Part shown: positions 7,493 to 15,849 of the stretch, piece after piece
Layout: the number at the start of each line of letters is the position of its first letter
Numbering within the stretch: the stretch's first letter is position 1
From: Pelotomaculum_B sp964543575
GTDB taxonomy: Bacteria; Bacillota; Desulfotomaculia; Desulfotomaculales; Pelotomaculaceae
DNA length: 49,163 nucleotides
Direction of reading: 5' to 3'
Assembly: GCA_964543575.1 (NCBI GenBank)
Contig: CAZIYV010000008.1
Span: forward strand, 1-49,163
The notes under the pieces: generated by a model
Databases searched by the model: none
What the model saw: only the letters and a program-made list of their open reading frames with translations
What the model was told of the DNA's origin: nothing
Translations under genes and position numbers: made by a program

Positions 7493-7545
7493 TTTTGCAG
7501 TAAATATGCAGTAAGGCTCCGGTTTCCCGGAGCCCTTGATATCTA

Positions 7546-7622
<77 letters not shown>

Positions 7623-7824
7623 ATTTTATAAGGACCTCTTTCATGTGGCAAGTTCCATTTTAACAAAATCGCTATTAGTAGTCAAGCGATGTTCTCTTAC
7701 ATGTTGTTGGACAGCATTGTTATTACCTGCCGGTTAATTGTTATTAAATAAATTTTTCTCAAGCCGGTCAGCCTGGCGTCAATTGCTAATAAAATGTTAG
7801 AAAACCCTTTGGAGCAGGTGAAAC

Positions 7825-8733
7825 ATGCTTAAGCAGGACCATATTAAACCAGAGGCATCAGTGATCATTCCCTGTAAAAACGAAGGCCAAAACCTCAAAA
7901 TGACCCTGGACTCGATCATGGCGGCGTCTCAGGCTTTGTCGACGGGAAAACTGGAGATTGTGGTAGTTGACGATGGTTCAGACGACGGCTGCTGCGATTT
8001 CTTAAAAGAATCCGGCAGCCGCAGCGGTTTGCGTTATATTTCCACCCCCGGGTTGGGAGTGTCGCAGGCCAGGAACCTGGGGGCTTCGACCGCGCGGGGC
8101 GAGTATCTGATCTTCTGTGACGCTCATATTACTGTGCCGGCAGGCTGGCCGGATAACCTTCTGGCTTCTTTTAAAGATGATTCGGTTGACGCTGTCTCGC
8201 CGGCTATAGGCTCTCTGGAAAACCCGGCGGCCGTTGGTTATGGCCAGACCTGGGACGAACAACTCCAGGTGGTCTGGCTGCCCCCGCACCGGCAAATGAA
8301 AACAAGCGCGGCGCCTCTCCTGCCGGGAGGCTGTGTGGCGGTTCGCGCCGGGGCTTTTTGGCAGACGGGCGGCTTTGACCAGGGGTTTATCGTCTGGGGA
8401 CATGAGGACGTTGAGTTTTCCCTCAAAATGTGGCTTTTCGGATACAGGCTGTGCGTTGACCCCACGGTAAAAATACTGCACCTGTTTCGCAGGAAACACC
8501 CCTACCCGGTCAAAATGGACCACTTTCTCTACAACATGCTGCGCATGGCCTACTCACATTTCAATAATGAACGGATTGAAAAAGTCCTGGGTTTGATCAA
8601 CCGGTCAGGTTCATCCAAAAAAATAAACCAGCGTGTTTTAAAGGGCGGCGCCCTGGAGCAGCGAAAGCAATACCTGGCCAGGCGCAAGTATGACGACGAC
8701 TGGTTTATGAAAAAATTTAATATTGACTTTTAG
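7825..8733 (+). CDS. Family 2 glycosyltransferase, GalNAc-transferase-like
   Basis: 302-residue soluble GT-A glycosyltransferase. ASVIIPCKNEGQNL at the N-terminus and VVVDDGSDD form the nucleotide-sugar site; CDAHITV supplies a D-x-H metal motif rather than D-x-D, and GGFDQGFIVWGHEDVEFSLK matches the acceptor-side W-G-x-E-D block seen in polypeptide GalNAc-transferase-like GT2/GT27 enzymes. No membrane helix. GGAGCAGGTG precedes the ATG. It stands alone on the plus strand among minus-strand tRNAs, so the acceptor is unknown. Confidence 0.88.
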   Translation: MLKQDHIKPEASVIIPCKNEGQNLKMTLDSIMAASQALSTGKLEIVVVDDGSDDGCCDFLKESGSRSGLRYISTPGLGVSQARNLGASTARGEYLIFCDAHITVPAGWPDNLLASFKDDSVDAVSPAIGSLENPAAVGYGQTWDEQLQVVWLPPHRQMKTSAAPLLPGGCVAVRAGAFWQTGGFDQGFIVWGHEDVEFSLKMWLFGYRLCVDPTVKILHLFRRKHPYPVKMDHFLYNMLRMAYSHFNNERIEKVLGLINRSGSSKKINQRVLKGGALEQRKQYLARRKYDDDWFMKKFNIDF

Positions 8734-8734
8734 T

Positions 8735-8769
8735 AAAAAATAAAAAGCGCGTATCCGGTAGAAACGCGC
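8735..8769 (-). terminator. Terminator downstream of tRNA-Ser(GCT)
   Basis: On the minus strand, stem GCGCGT/ACGCGC with 11-base loop followed by TTTTTATTTTTT. Confidence 0.75.
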
Positions 8770-8783
8770 CTAAATCATCTTTA

Positions 8784-8878
8784 TGGCGGAGAGTGAGGGA
8801 TTCGAACCCTCGATACAGGTTTATGCCCGTATACTCGCTTAGCAGGCGAGCGCCTTCAACCTACTCGGCCAACTCTCC
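8784..8878 (-). tRNA. tRNA-Ser(GCT)
   Basis: Long variable arm; acceptor GGAGAGT/ACTCTCC, discriminator G, encoded CCA; anticodon loop CTGCTAA gives GCT (reads AGC/AGU). 34 bp from tRNA-Ser(TGA), same strand. Confidence 0.96.
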
Positions 8879-8912
8879 AAATTTTTAATTTAACTTTAAG
8901 CTTCAGGCATGC

Positions 8913-9002
8913 TGGCGGAGGGGGTGGGATTCGAACCCACGGGACCCGTTAAGGACCAACGGTTTTCAAGACCGCCTCCTTCAACCGCTCGGACACCCCT
9001 CC
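8913..9002 (-). tRNA. tRNA-Ser(TGA)
   Basis: Long variable arm; acceptor GGAGGGG/CCCCTCC, discriminator G, encoded CCA; anticodon loop CTTGAAA gives TGA (reads UCA and likely other UCN). Lies downstream of serS on the same strand. Confidence 0.96.
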
Positions 9003-9009
9003 AATATTG

Positions 9010-9040
9010 GTCGTTAGTCGTCGGTCGTCAGTCGTCAGAT
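9010..9040. repeat. Short GTCGT-rich degenerate tandem repeat
   Basis: Repeats of a (c)gtcgtcag-like unit immediately upstream of tRNA-Ser(TGA), four imperfect units. Too short and unspaced for a CRISPR. Confidence 0.5.
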
Positions 9041-9048
9041 CGCTTGTG

Positions 9049-9071
9049 GGAAATCGCCTGCGGCGATTTCC
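9049..9071. terminator. Hairpin between serS and tRNA-Ser(TGA)
   Basis: Perfect 10-bp stem GGAAATCGCC/GGCGATTTCC with TGC loop, about 105 bp after serS. No T-run on the minus strand, so termination is uncertain; processing of a serS-tRNA transcript is also possible. Confidence 0.4.
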
Positions 9072-9176
9072 TTTAATTCAACTGTCTGGGATGCTCATTT
9101 AACGCATTATAAAGTCTAACATAGATCAAAAACCGTGTCAATAAACTTGGCTGAGAAACCGGCCTTCGCCACTTTT

Positions 9177-10445
9177 TCAGCCAATCCTGGCCAAACCGCC
9201 CATATACGGGCGCAGCGCTTCCGGTATGGTAACCGACCCGTCAGCTTCCTGGTAGTTCTCTATAATGGCGGCCACCGTCCGGCCAACAGCCAGACCTGAC
9301 CCGTTCAGGGTATGCACCAGTTCGGCCTTGCCCCTGCCGTCCCTGAAGCGTATCCCCGCCCGGCGGGCCTGAAAATCTTCAAAATTGCTGCAGGAGGAAA
9401 TCTCCTTGTACTCCTGGTAACTGGGCAGCCACACCTCCAGGTCGTATGTTTTAGCGGACGAAAACCCCATGTCACCGGTACACAGAACCACCGTCCGGTA
9501 AGGCAGTCCCAGGTTTTGCAGCACCTTTTCCGCATCGGCGGTCAGCATCTCCAGTTCCTCATAGGAATCCTCAGGCCGGCAAAACTTGACCAGTTCCACT
9601 TTGTTGAACTGGTGCAGGCGGATTAGCCCGCGGGTGTCCCTGCCGGCTGCGCCGGCCTCCGCCCGGAAACAGGCGCTGTACGCGCAGTGCCGTATCGGCA
9701 GCTTTTCACCGTCTAGAATTTCATTGCGGTACAGGTTGGTAACCGGTACTTCAGCGGTAGGAATGAGGTAATAATCGGTGTTTTCAATTTTAAACATGTC
9801 CTCTGCAAATTTAGGCAGCTGCCCTGTTCCCACCATGCTGTCACTGTTAACCATAAAGGGCGGAAATATCTCAATATAATTATGGAAGTTGGTGTGCAGA
9901 TCCAGCATATAGCTGAATACAGCCCGCTCCAGCCGCGCCCCGGAGCCCTTGTAAAAGCAGAACCTGGCGCCCGTGACCTTGCCGCCCCGTTCAAAGTCGA
10001 GTATGTCCAGGGACTCGCCAAGCTCCCAGTGAGGCTTGGGCTCAAAACCAAAGACGCGCGGCTTACCCCAGGCGCGCACCACGGGGTTGTCCGCGGCGCT
10101 GTCCCCGACCGGTACTGATTCATGCGGCATGTTGGGAATATCAAGCAGAATGGCCTTTAGTTTTTCCTCCAACTCCCTGACCGCTTCATCTTTTTCTTTG
10201 ACCTCTTTGGAAAGGTCCCGCATTTCCACTACCAAATCTGGCGCATCCTTGCCGGATTTTTTTAACCGGCCGATTTCTTCTGAAACAACATTGCGCCTGT
10301 TCTTCATCTGCTCAACCACAAACAATTTTTCCCGGCGCTCCTCTTCCAGTTTCAGAAATTCATCAAGAGTCACTTTAGAGCCGCGTTTATCCAGGGCCGC
10401 CTGAACAACCTGCGGATTGCTGCGTACAAATTTCAGATCAAGCAT
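9177..10445 (-). CDS. serS: Seryl-tRNA synthetase
   Basis: Class II synthetase charging the three tRNA-Ser encoded downstream. 422 residues from ATG at 10445 (MLDLKFVRSNPQ, typical N-terminus), preceded by GGGGGC at a normal distance; an in-frame TTG at 10460 adds five residues and is unlikely. The N-terminal coiled-coil arm (about 30-105) binds the tRNA long variable arm; motif 2 FRAEAGAAGRDTRGLIRLHQ and motif 3 with NGSGLAVGRTVAA are intact. It follows serA across a GC-rich hairpin and may share its T-box-controlled transcript. Confidence 0.97.
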   Translation of the reverse strand: MLDLKFVRSNPQVVQAALDKRGSKVTLDEFLKLEEERREKLFVVEQMKNRRNVVSEEIGRLKKSGKDAPDLVVEMRDLSKEVKEKDEAVRELEEKLKAILLDIPNMPHESVPVGDSAADNPVVRAWGKPRVFGFEPKPHWELGESLDILDFERGGKVTGARFCFYKGSGARLERAVFSYMLDLHTNFHNYIEIFPPFMVNSDSMVGTGQLPKFAEDMFKIENTDYYLIPTAEVPVTNLYRNEILDGEKLPIRHCAYSACFRAEAGAAGRDTRGLIRLHQFNKVELVKFCRPEDSYEELEMLTADAEKVLQNLGLPYRTVVLCTGDMGFSSAKTYDLEVWLPSYQEYKEISSCSNFEDFQARRAGIRFRDGRGKAELVHTLNGSGLAVGRTVAAIIENYQEADGSVTIPEALRPYMGGLARIG

Positions 10446-10549
10446 ATTATTTGCCCCCAATTGGAACTTAAAAATAGTCTAAATCAGCTCTAATATTATA
10501 CTACACGGGCCTGTCTTTGTAAAACAATGGGTACACCGGAAAACATTGA

Positions 10550-10569
10550 GGCGCCTGCAAGCAGGCGCC
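10550..10569 (-). terminator. GC-rich hairpin after serA
   Basis: Perfect 9-bp stem GGCGCCTGC/GCAGGCGCC with two-base apex between serA and serS. The minus-strand tail (TCAATGTTTT) is weak, so it may attenuate rather than fully stop transcription into serS. Confidence 0.45.
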
Positions 10570-10603
10570 CGGATTATTCTCAGACTTAAATATACCGCCC
10601 GTT

Positions 10604-12184
10604 TTACAGGCTTACATTTTTCACGCCCAGCACTCCATCGATCTTGGCAATCTCCGCCATCGTATCTTCCGGCACAGGAGCGTCAACACTCAGCAGCATT
10701 ATCGCCTTGCCCCCGACCTTTAAGCGGCCGACCTGCATGGCGGAGATGTTGATGTTATGGGTGCCTATGAGATTGCCCACCGGCCCGATAATCCTGGGTT
10801 TGTCAATATGGGGCACGTAAAGCATGTACCCTTCGGGAACGGCATCGACATGGTAGCCGTCAATGGACACGATACGTGGATCAGTACGGCCGAAGATGGT
10901 GCCAGAAATATTTATTTCTTCCTTGTCTGAGGCTGCCTTTACGGTGATCAGGTTGGCATAATCACTTTCTTCCCCCGCCTGTTTCTGGACCACGTTAATG
11001 CCCCGGTTCCTGGCCAGCAGCGGCGCGTTAACATAGTTGACCATTTCCTGCAGGACAGTGTCCAGGAAGCCTTTTATAACTGCGGTGGTAATAGGAGCGA
11101 CCTCCTGGTTGGCCAGGTCTCCGTAATAGGTTATTTCTATTTTCTTCACCCGGCCGCTGACCAGCTGGGCGACGAACTTGCCCATTTTTTCAGCCAGGGT
11201 AAGATATGGCCTGACTACAGCCATGGTTTTGGGACTTAGAGACGGGATATTAACGGTGTTTTTAACCGGTTCTCCCTTGAGCGCAGCTACAATTTCTTCG
11301 GCCACATCTACAGCTACCAGGAGCTGGGCTTCCTGCGTGGAAGCGCCCAGGTGGGGAGTAGCGATAAAGTTGTTAAACTCAAAGAGCGGGCTCTCGGTAT
11401 TCGGTTCTTTCTCGAAAACGTCCAGGGCCGCCCCGGCCACCTTGCCTGACTTCATGGCTTCATATAAGGCCTGCTCCTTTATTATGCCGCCCCGGGCGCA
11501 GTTGACAATCCTTACCCCTTCCTTCATCAGCTCAAAAGCTTTTTCATCCAGCAGGTGCTTGGAATCCTTGTTCAGGGGCAGGTGAACGGTGATAAAATCA
11601 GCCTGCCTGAAGACCTCTTCCATTGGCAGAAGTTTTACACCCAGTATAGCCGCGTTTTCCTCCGTGATATAGGGATCGTAAGCCACCACTCTCATTTCCA
11701 TGCCCTGTGCTCTTTTAGCGACAGCCGAACCTATCCGGCCCAGGCCGATTACACCCAGCACCTTGCCCCTCACTTCAACACCCATGAACGACTTCTTGTC
11801 CCATTTGCCGGAGCGCAGGGTGGCGTTGGCCTGGGGTATGTTGCGCGCCAGGGACTGCATCATGGCCATGGTAAGTTCCGCCGCGGCAATGGTATTTCCG
11901 CCGGGCGCGTTAACCACCAGGACACCCCTGGCAGTAGCAGCGGCCAGATCGATATTATCAACGCCCACGCCGGCGCGGCCGACCACCTTGAGCTTTGGAG
12001 CGTTTTCAAGTACGCGCGCGGTAACCTTGGTAGCGCTGCGTACGATCATCCCGTCGTATTCGCCGATTATGCCCACTAGTTCATCTTCAGACATTTTACC
12101 CGGGATATCAACCTCAATGTCCGGTTCCCGTCTCAAAGCCTGCAGGCCCTCTTCCTCAACACCGTCCATTACCAATACTTTCAT
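10604..12184 (-). CDS. serA: D-3-phosphoglycerate dehydrogenase
   Basis: First step of serine synthesis, 3-phosphoglycerate to 3-phosphohydroxypyruvate with NAD. 526 residues, the long SerA form: substrate/NAD domains 1-310 with VIGLGRIGSAVA, NCARGGII (catalytic Arg), and TPHLGAST (catalytic His), then the intervening ASB domain (about 320-450) and a C-terminal ACT domain (about 455-526; GPVGNLIGTHNINISAMQVGR), the usual site of serine feedback inhibition. Its ribosome site GGGAGG lies in the last codons of the upstream aminotransferase gene, 5 bp gap, so one operon. Confidence 0.97.
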   Translation of the reverse strand: MKVLVMDGVEEEGLQALRREPDIEVDIPGKMSEDELVGIIGEYDGMIVRSATKVTARVLENAPKLKVVGRAGVGVDNIDLAAATARGVLVVNAPGGNTIAAAELTMAMMQSLARNIPQANATLRSGKWDKKSFMGVEVRGKVLGVIGLGRIGSAVAKRAQGMEMRVVAYDPYITEENAAILGVKLLPMEEVFRQADFITVHLPLNKDSKHLLDEKAFELMKEGVRIVNCARGGIIKEQALYEAMKSGKVAGAALDVFEKEPNTESPLFEFNNFIATPHLGASTQEAQLLVAVDVAEEIVAALKGEPVKNTVNIPSLSPKTMAVVRPYLTLAEKMGKFVAQLVSGRVKKIEITYYGDLANQEVAPITTAVIKGFLDTVLQEMVNYVNAPLLARNRGINVVQKQAGEESDYANLITVKAASDKEEINISGTIFGRTDPRIVSIDGYHVDAVPEGYMLYVPHIDKPRIIGPVGNLIGTHNINISAMQVGRLKVGGKAIMLLSVDAPVPEDTMAEIAKIDGVLGVKNVSL

Positions 12185-12189
12185 TTAAA

Positions 12190-13338
12190 CTACCTCCCTA
12201 AAAGTACTTCCTGAGCCGCTTTTATTCCCGCTCCCAGCTGTACAGAGTAACCAGCCTGAGCTAAACCCATTTCAAGGGCGCTAATGGCGATGATAACGTC
12301 CATCTTGTCGCAAAAGCCCATGTGGGCGATCCGGAAGCCTTTACCTTTAACAACACCCTGTCCGCCTGCAAAGGTAACACCATATTCATTTTTTATGATT
12401 TTTCTGAGATCGTCGGCGCCGATCCCCTCCGGGCCCCATACACCAGTAAGAGCGTTGGACGCACAGCGCTCCTCAGCCAGCAACTTCAAGCCCAAAGCCT
12501 TGACGCCAGCCCTGGTGGCCCTGGCTAAAAGAGCGTGGCGGGCGTAAACATTGTCCAATCCCTCGACCAGCATCATATCGAGTGACGCTTCAAGACCGTA
12601 GAAGAGTGACACAGCCGGTGTATAAGCGGTATTCCACTTGTCATAAACCTTTTTAAAAGCAGGCAGGCTGAAATAGAATCTGGGCGATTTGTTGTTCTTC
12701 GAAACTTCCCAGGCCTTGTCGCTGACGCTGACCATGGCCAGGCCGGGGGGCAGCATAAAGGCTTTCTGCGAAGCCGTGCAGAGCATGTCTACACCCCACT
12801 GGTCCACTTTAATTTCTATCGCGCCTACTCCGCTGACACCATCCACAAGCAGCACCGCGGGAGTCTTCGACACCAGCGCGCCTATGCCGGCAATGTCATT
12901 CATAACACCGGTGGACGTTTCGTTCTGGGTTGCCAGAACCACTTTTACGTCAGGGTGTTCAATGAGTTTTTTCTCAACAACGGCCAGATCCACATCATTG
13001 CCGTAACCAAAATTCACTTCTATTACTTCAGCATTGTAAGCCTTAGCGATATTGGCGAAGCGCTCCCCGAAATTACCGGTGATTAAAGAGAGCACCTTGT
13101 CGCCGGGGCTTACCATGTTGGCTATGGCTGTTTCCAAAGCACCGGTACCGGTGTTAGTCAGAACAAAGATATCGTTTTTCGTCTGAAACACCATTTTCAG
13201 CTTTTCTACGATCCGTTCGTGCATTTTGGCAAAAGTATCGGTCCTGTGTCCTATGATAGGCATGCTCATGGCAGCGGTTACCGTCGGTGGTACGGGCGTC
13301 GGCCCGGGAATCATCAAGTATTGTTTGTCTTGCATCAT
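12190..13338 (-). CDS. Class V aminotransferase (serine-pyruvate / alanine-glyoxylate type)
   Basis: PLP-dependent fold-type I enzyme, 382 residues. Begins with the substrate loop IPGPTPVPPTV and HRTDTFAKMH; PLP site includes NTGTGALE, DGVSGVGA and the Schiff-base lysine in CTASQKAFMLPPG. First gene of the T-box-controlled operon, directly before serA. Because no serC is seen, it probably supplies the transamination step of serine synthesis, or moves amino groups between serine, alanine and glyoxylate; sequence alone does not decide. Two adjacent ATGs (13338, 13335) follow GGGGGAG. Confidence 0.92.
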   Translation of the reverse strand: MMQDKQYLMIPGPTPVPPTVTAAMSMPIIGHRTDTFAKMHERIVEKLKMVFQTKNDIFVLTNTGTGALETAIANMVSPGDKVLSLITGNFGERFANIAKAYNAEVIEVNFGYGNDVDLAVVEKKLIEHPDVKVVLATQNETSTGVMNDIAGIGALVSKTPAVLLVDGVSGVGAIEIKVDQWGVDMLCTASQKAFMLPPGLAMVSVSDKAWEVSKNNKSPRFYFSLPAFKKVYDKWNTAYTPAVSLFYGLEASLDMMLVEGLDNVYARHALLARATRAGVKALGLKLLAEERCASNALTGVWGPEGIGADDLRKIIKNEYGVTFAGGQGVVKGKGFRIAHMGFCDKMDVIIAISALEMGLAQAGYSVQLGAGIKAAQEVLLGR

Positions 13339-13387
13339 TTTAAAATCTCCCCCTTTTTGTGTTAAGTGAATAAGCTTAGAAAATTAT

Positions 13388-13680
13388 AAAACCCCCCGTC
13401 CTTGTAAAAATAAATACAGGGACGAGAGGTTACTCCCGCGGTGCCACCCTTATTGAACGGCAATTGCCGTTCCTCTCGAGCTTGTGATAACGGGGACTGC
13501 CCGTGTCTGCCTACTGCTGCTTTCAGCAAACACCCTCAGGGGAGCCTTTTCATCCTGCCGATCCTGCCGGTTCACAGCTGCCACCGGCTCTCTGGAAGGT
13601 TTTCGACCGATTACTTTACCCCTTCAACGGGTTTTCCATGGTACATGCTTTTTCTGCGTGTCCACTGTTTTTTTAAATAT
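13388..13680 (-). ncRNA. T-box riboswitch leader of the serine operon
   Basis: On the minus strand the leader contains AGAGAGCCGGTGG (stem II region), then the T-box AGGGTGGCACCGCGGGA, whose GGTGGCACCGCG matches the conserved antiterminator bulge that binds the NCCA end of an uncharged tRNA, then a terminator (CGTCCcTGTA/TACAaGGACG, followed by GGGGGGTTTTATAATTTT). Its position ahead of the aminotransferase, serA and serS implies tRNA-Ser sensing. I could not place the specifier codon with confidence because stem I looks short. Confidence 0.9.
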
Positions 13681-13687
13681 GTTTAAA

Positions 13688-13716
13688 ATAGTACTACAAC
13701 TGACATCTTTTTGCAA
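13688..13716 (-). promoter_or_regulatory. Promoter of the serine operon
   Basis: Minus-strand -35 TTGCAA (13711-13716) and -10 TACTAT (13688-13693) separated by exactly 17 bases; predicted transcription start near 13681, at the 5' end of the T-box leader. Confidence 0.65.
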
Positions 13717-13770
13717 TAGTGTTTAGCAATGACGCGCTATTCTTAATATTTAGAGTGTTTGCCCTGCTTT

Positions 13771-14337
13771 TTAGCAGCATTTTTCAAGAAAGTAGCGGTG
13801 GATCCTGTTATCCCCGGTCAGCTCGGGATGAAACGCCGCCGCCAGGAACCTGCCCTGGCGAACAAAAACAATTTTTTCACCCTGCCTGGCCAGCACCTCT
13901 ACACCGCTTCCCACGCTTAGAATGTACGGCGCCCGGATAAATACCGCCCGGAACGGCTGGGTTCCGAAAGCCGCGATGTCGAGATCGGCTTCAAAGCTGT
14001 CAACCTGCCGGCCAAAAGCGTTTCTCTCCACCTGCATATCCATCAGGCCTAGGCGCGGCTGAGTAGATCCGTCTATATCTCTGGCCAGCAGGGTCAAACC
14101 GGCACAGGTACCGAATATGGGAAGGCCTTCCTGGCCCAATTTTATAATAGGTTCAAAAAGATTGAACTCATTTAAAAGTTTGCCCATGGTGGTGCTCTCG
14201 CCGCCTGGTATAATCAGCGCCGCCAGGCCCTCAAGCTGCTCAGGCTTTCTGATCTGGGCCGACTCCACCCCGCAGTCCGCAAGCAGTTTCTGGTGCTCCC
14301 TGAAGGCCCCCTGCAGGGCCAGGACCCCCACTCTCAT
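13771..14337 (-). CDS. pdxT: PLP synthase glutaminase subunit PdxT
   Basis: Hydrolyses glutamine and channels ammonia to PdxS for pyridoxal 5'-phosphate synthesis. 188 residues, class I glutaminase: PGGESTT oxyanion region, nucleophile C78 in GTCAGL, and catalytic H170/E172 in FHPELTGD. AAGGATG precedes the ATG. It lies 223 bp downstream of pdxS, an unusually wide gap for this pair, filled by short repeats. Confidence 0.96.
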   Translation of the reverse strand: MRVGVLALQGAFREHQKLLADCGVESAQIRKPEQLEGLAALIIPGGESTTMGKLLNEFNLFEPIIKLGQEGLPIFGTCAGLTLLARDIDGSTQPRLGLMDMQVERNAFGRQVDSFEADLDIAAFGTQPFRAVFIRAPYILSVGSGVEVLARQGEKIVFVRQGRFLAAAFHPELTGDNRIHRYFLEKCC

Positions 14338-14394
14338 TAAGTAACATCCTTCCGAAATAGAAAATAACGTTCTGGGCTGCCTTTATAAATGTAG

Positions 14395-14558
14395 GTACAT
14401 GTTTATCCGCACCAATGTCACAATGGCCTCAACAGATAACCTGGGTTCCGGGTACCCAACTCACCAATAACTTAATAACTTAGGTACCCGGTACGCAACT
14501 ATAATCCAATAGGAATGCAGGATATTCTCACATCCCACATCCCACATCCCACGTCCCA
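14395..14558. repeat. Repeat-rich spacer between pdxS and pdxT
   Basis: Two near-copies of gggtacccaac/ggtacccggtacgcaac flank a short AT block (about 14447-14500), followed by about 3.5 tandem copies of an 8-mer, cccacatc, at 14530-14557. No coding potential or clear hairpin terminator seen. Confidence 0.55.
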
Positions 14559-14560
14559 AT

Positions 14561-15445
14561 TTACCAGCCCCGGTCCTGCATCCTCTGTTCAGGGGCGATT
14601 GTCTGTATTTCCAGGCCGGGCATGGCCTCACCAAGTTCTTTTGATACTTCGGACAAAATTTTAGGATCATCATAGTGGGTGGTGGCAGCAACTATAGCTT
14701 TAGCCCTCGCGGCCGGATTTGTAGATTTGAATACTCCCGACCCCACAAAGATGCCGTCGCAGCCAAGCTGCATCATTAAGGCCGCGTCAGCGGGAGTGGC
14801 TATGCCGCCGGCCGCGAAGTTTACCACGGGCAGCCGCCCCAACTCCGCCACCTGTACCAGGAGTTCATAGGGCGCGCTCATATCCTTGGCCGCGGCCATC
14901 AGTTCCTCAACCGGTAAATTCTTTATACGGCGGATGTCGCCCATCACCATGCGCATGTGCCGCACGGCCTCGACAACATTGCCGGTGCCTGGCTCCCCTT
15001 TGGTCCTGATCATGGCCGCTCCTTCACCGATGCGTCTCAGCGCTTCACCCAAGTTACGCGCGCCGCAAACAAAAGGAACATTAAAGGCGCTCTTATCTAT
15101 ATGATAACTTTCATCCGCCGGTGTAAGCACTTCACTTTCATCGATATAGTCCACACCAAGGGACTCGAGAATCTGAGCCTCCACAAAATGGCCGATACGG
15201 GCTTTGGCCATAACAGGGATGGTAACAGCCTCCATGATTTTCAAAATTATAGTCGGGTCAGCCATCCTGGCCACACCCCCGGCGGCCCGGATATCGGCCG
15301 GAACCCTCTCCAGGGCCATAACGGCGCATGCGCCTGCCTCCTCAGCTATTTTTGCCTGCTCGGGAGTTGTGACATCCATGATTACGCCGCCTTTTAACAT
15401 TTCTGCAAGGCCTTTTTTTACTGTCCAGGTTCCTTTTTTAACCAC
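14561..15445 (-). CDS. pdxS: PLP synthase subunit PdxS
   Basis: Makes pyridoxal 5'-phosphate from ribose 5-phosphate, glyceraldehyde 3-phosphate and ammonia. GTG at 15445, 8 bases after GGGGG, gives 294 residues, the family length, and places the catalytic lysines exactly at K81 (PVMAKARIGH) and K149 (MIRTKGEPGTGN). An upstream in-frame start at 15478 would break this numbering. (Beta/alpha)8 barrel with GVIMDV, GGIATPADAALMM and the phosphate loop GSGVF. C-terminus EQRMQDRGW is typical. Confidence 0.97.
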   Translation of the reverse strand: MVKKGTWTVKKGLAEMLKGGVIMDVTTPEQAKIAEEAGACAVMALERVPADIRAAGGVARMADPTIILKIMEAVTIPVMAKARIGHFVEAQILESLGVDYIDESEVLTPADESYHIDKSAFNVPFVCGARNLGEALRRIGEGAAMIRTKGEPGTGNVVEAVRHMRMVMGDIRRIKNLPVEELMAAAKDMSAPYELLVQVAELGRLPVVNFAAGGIATPADAALMMQLGCDGIFVGSGVFKSTNPAARAKAIVAATTHYDDPKILSEVSKELGEAMPGLEIQTIAPEQRMQDRGW

Positions 15446-15525
15446 TAAAATACCCCCAATCAAGCTTTTAACTATCAAATTATTCTATAATAATTTAAAT
15501 TTAAAAACAAGAGAGTTGTTGGGGC

Positions 15526-15546
15526 AAAAAAACGCCTGTCCAGGCG
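15526..15546 (-). terminator. Terminator of the 39-codon secreted peptide gene
   Basis: Minus strand: CGCCTG/CAGGCG stem with two-base apex followed by TTTTTTTG. Confidence 0.75.
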
Positions 15547-15554
15547 AAAAACTG

Positions 15555-15674
15555 TCACAGGCGGTCGATAACTGGCTGAACAAGATAGAGTGTTTTCTTT
15601 AAGAGCGCCCCGGCGGCAAATGACAAGGAAAGAGTCAGGACAAGCATGAAAATTATTTTGCATGTCTTTTTGAT
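15555..15674 (-). CDS. Small secreted or membrane peptide with apparent AUC start
   Basis: 39 codons: IKKTCKIIFMLVLTLSLSF, then AAGALLKKTLYLVQPVIDRL. The Lys-Lys, hydrophobic core and AAGA give a signal-peptide-like N-terminus and an amphipathic tail. GGGGAGG lies 7 bases before the in-frame ATC at 15674; there is no ATG, GTG or TTG at that spacing, and the internal ATG (10th codon) has no ribosome site. It has its own promoter and terminator between pdxS and gyrA, arguing it is a real unit. Confidence 0.5.
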   Translation of the reverse strand: MKKTCKIIFMLVLTLSLSFAAGALLKKTLYLVQPVIDRL

Positions 15675-15690
15675 TATAAAACCTCCCCGT

Positions 15691-15732
15691 CAATTGACAT
15701 TATATGTTAATAATAACACATAGTGTCAATTG
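15691..15732. promoter_or_regulatory. Palindromic operator over the promoter of the 39-codon gene
   Basis: 17-bp inverted repeat arms (15691-15707 and 15716-15732; 15 of 17 positions match, outer CAATTGACA perfect) around an 8-bp AT centre. On the minus strand it contains TTGACA (15724-15729) and TATAAT (15699-15704), 19 apart, so a dimeric regulator could sit directly on the promoter. Confidence 0.55.
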
Positions 15733-15782
15733 TTATTGCCGATTAAAAAAACATGGCCTGTCTCGGTGCGGCGCATTGTTTC

Positions 15783-15813
15783 AAAAAAAAGCCACCACCC
15801 TAGGTGATAGCTT
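15783..15813 (-). terminator. gyrA terminator
   Basis: Minus strand 11-bp stem AAGCTATCACC/GGTGGTGGCTT (G-U pairs included), three-base loop, then TTTTTTT. Confidence 0.85.
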
Positions 15814-15849
15814 TAAAAAACAAATATTTAGGACCGTTTCCGGCCGGCC

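Noticed and set aside
9010..9040. Possible CRISPR-like gtcgtcag repeats
   Set aside because: Units are under 10 bp, adjacent without spacers, and no cas genes are nearby.
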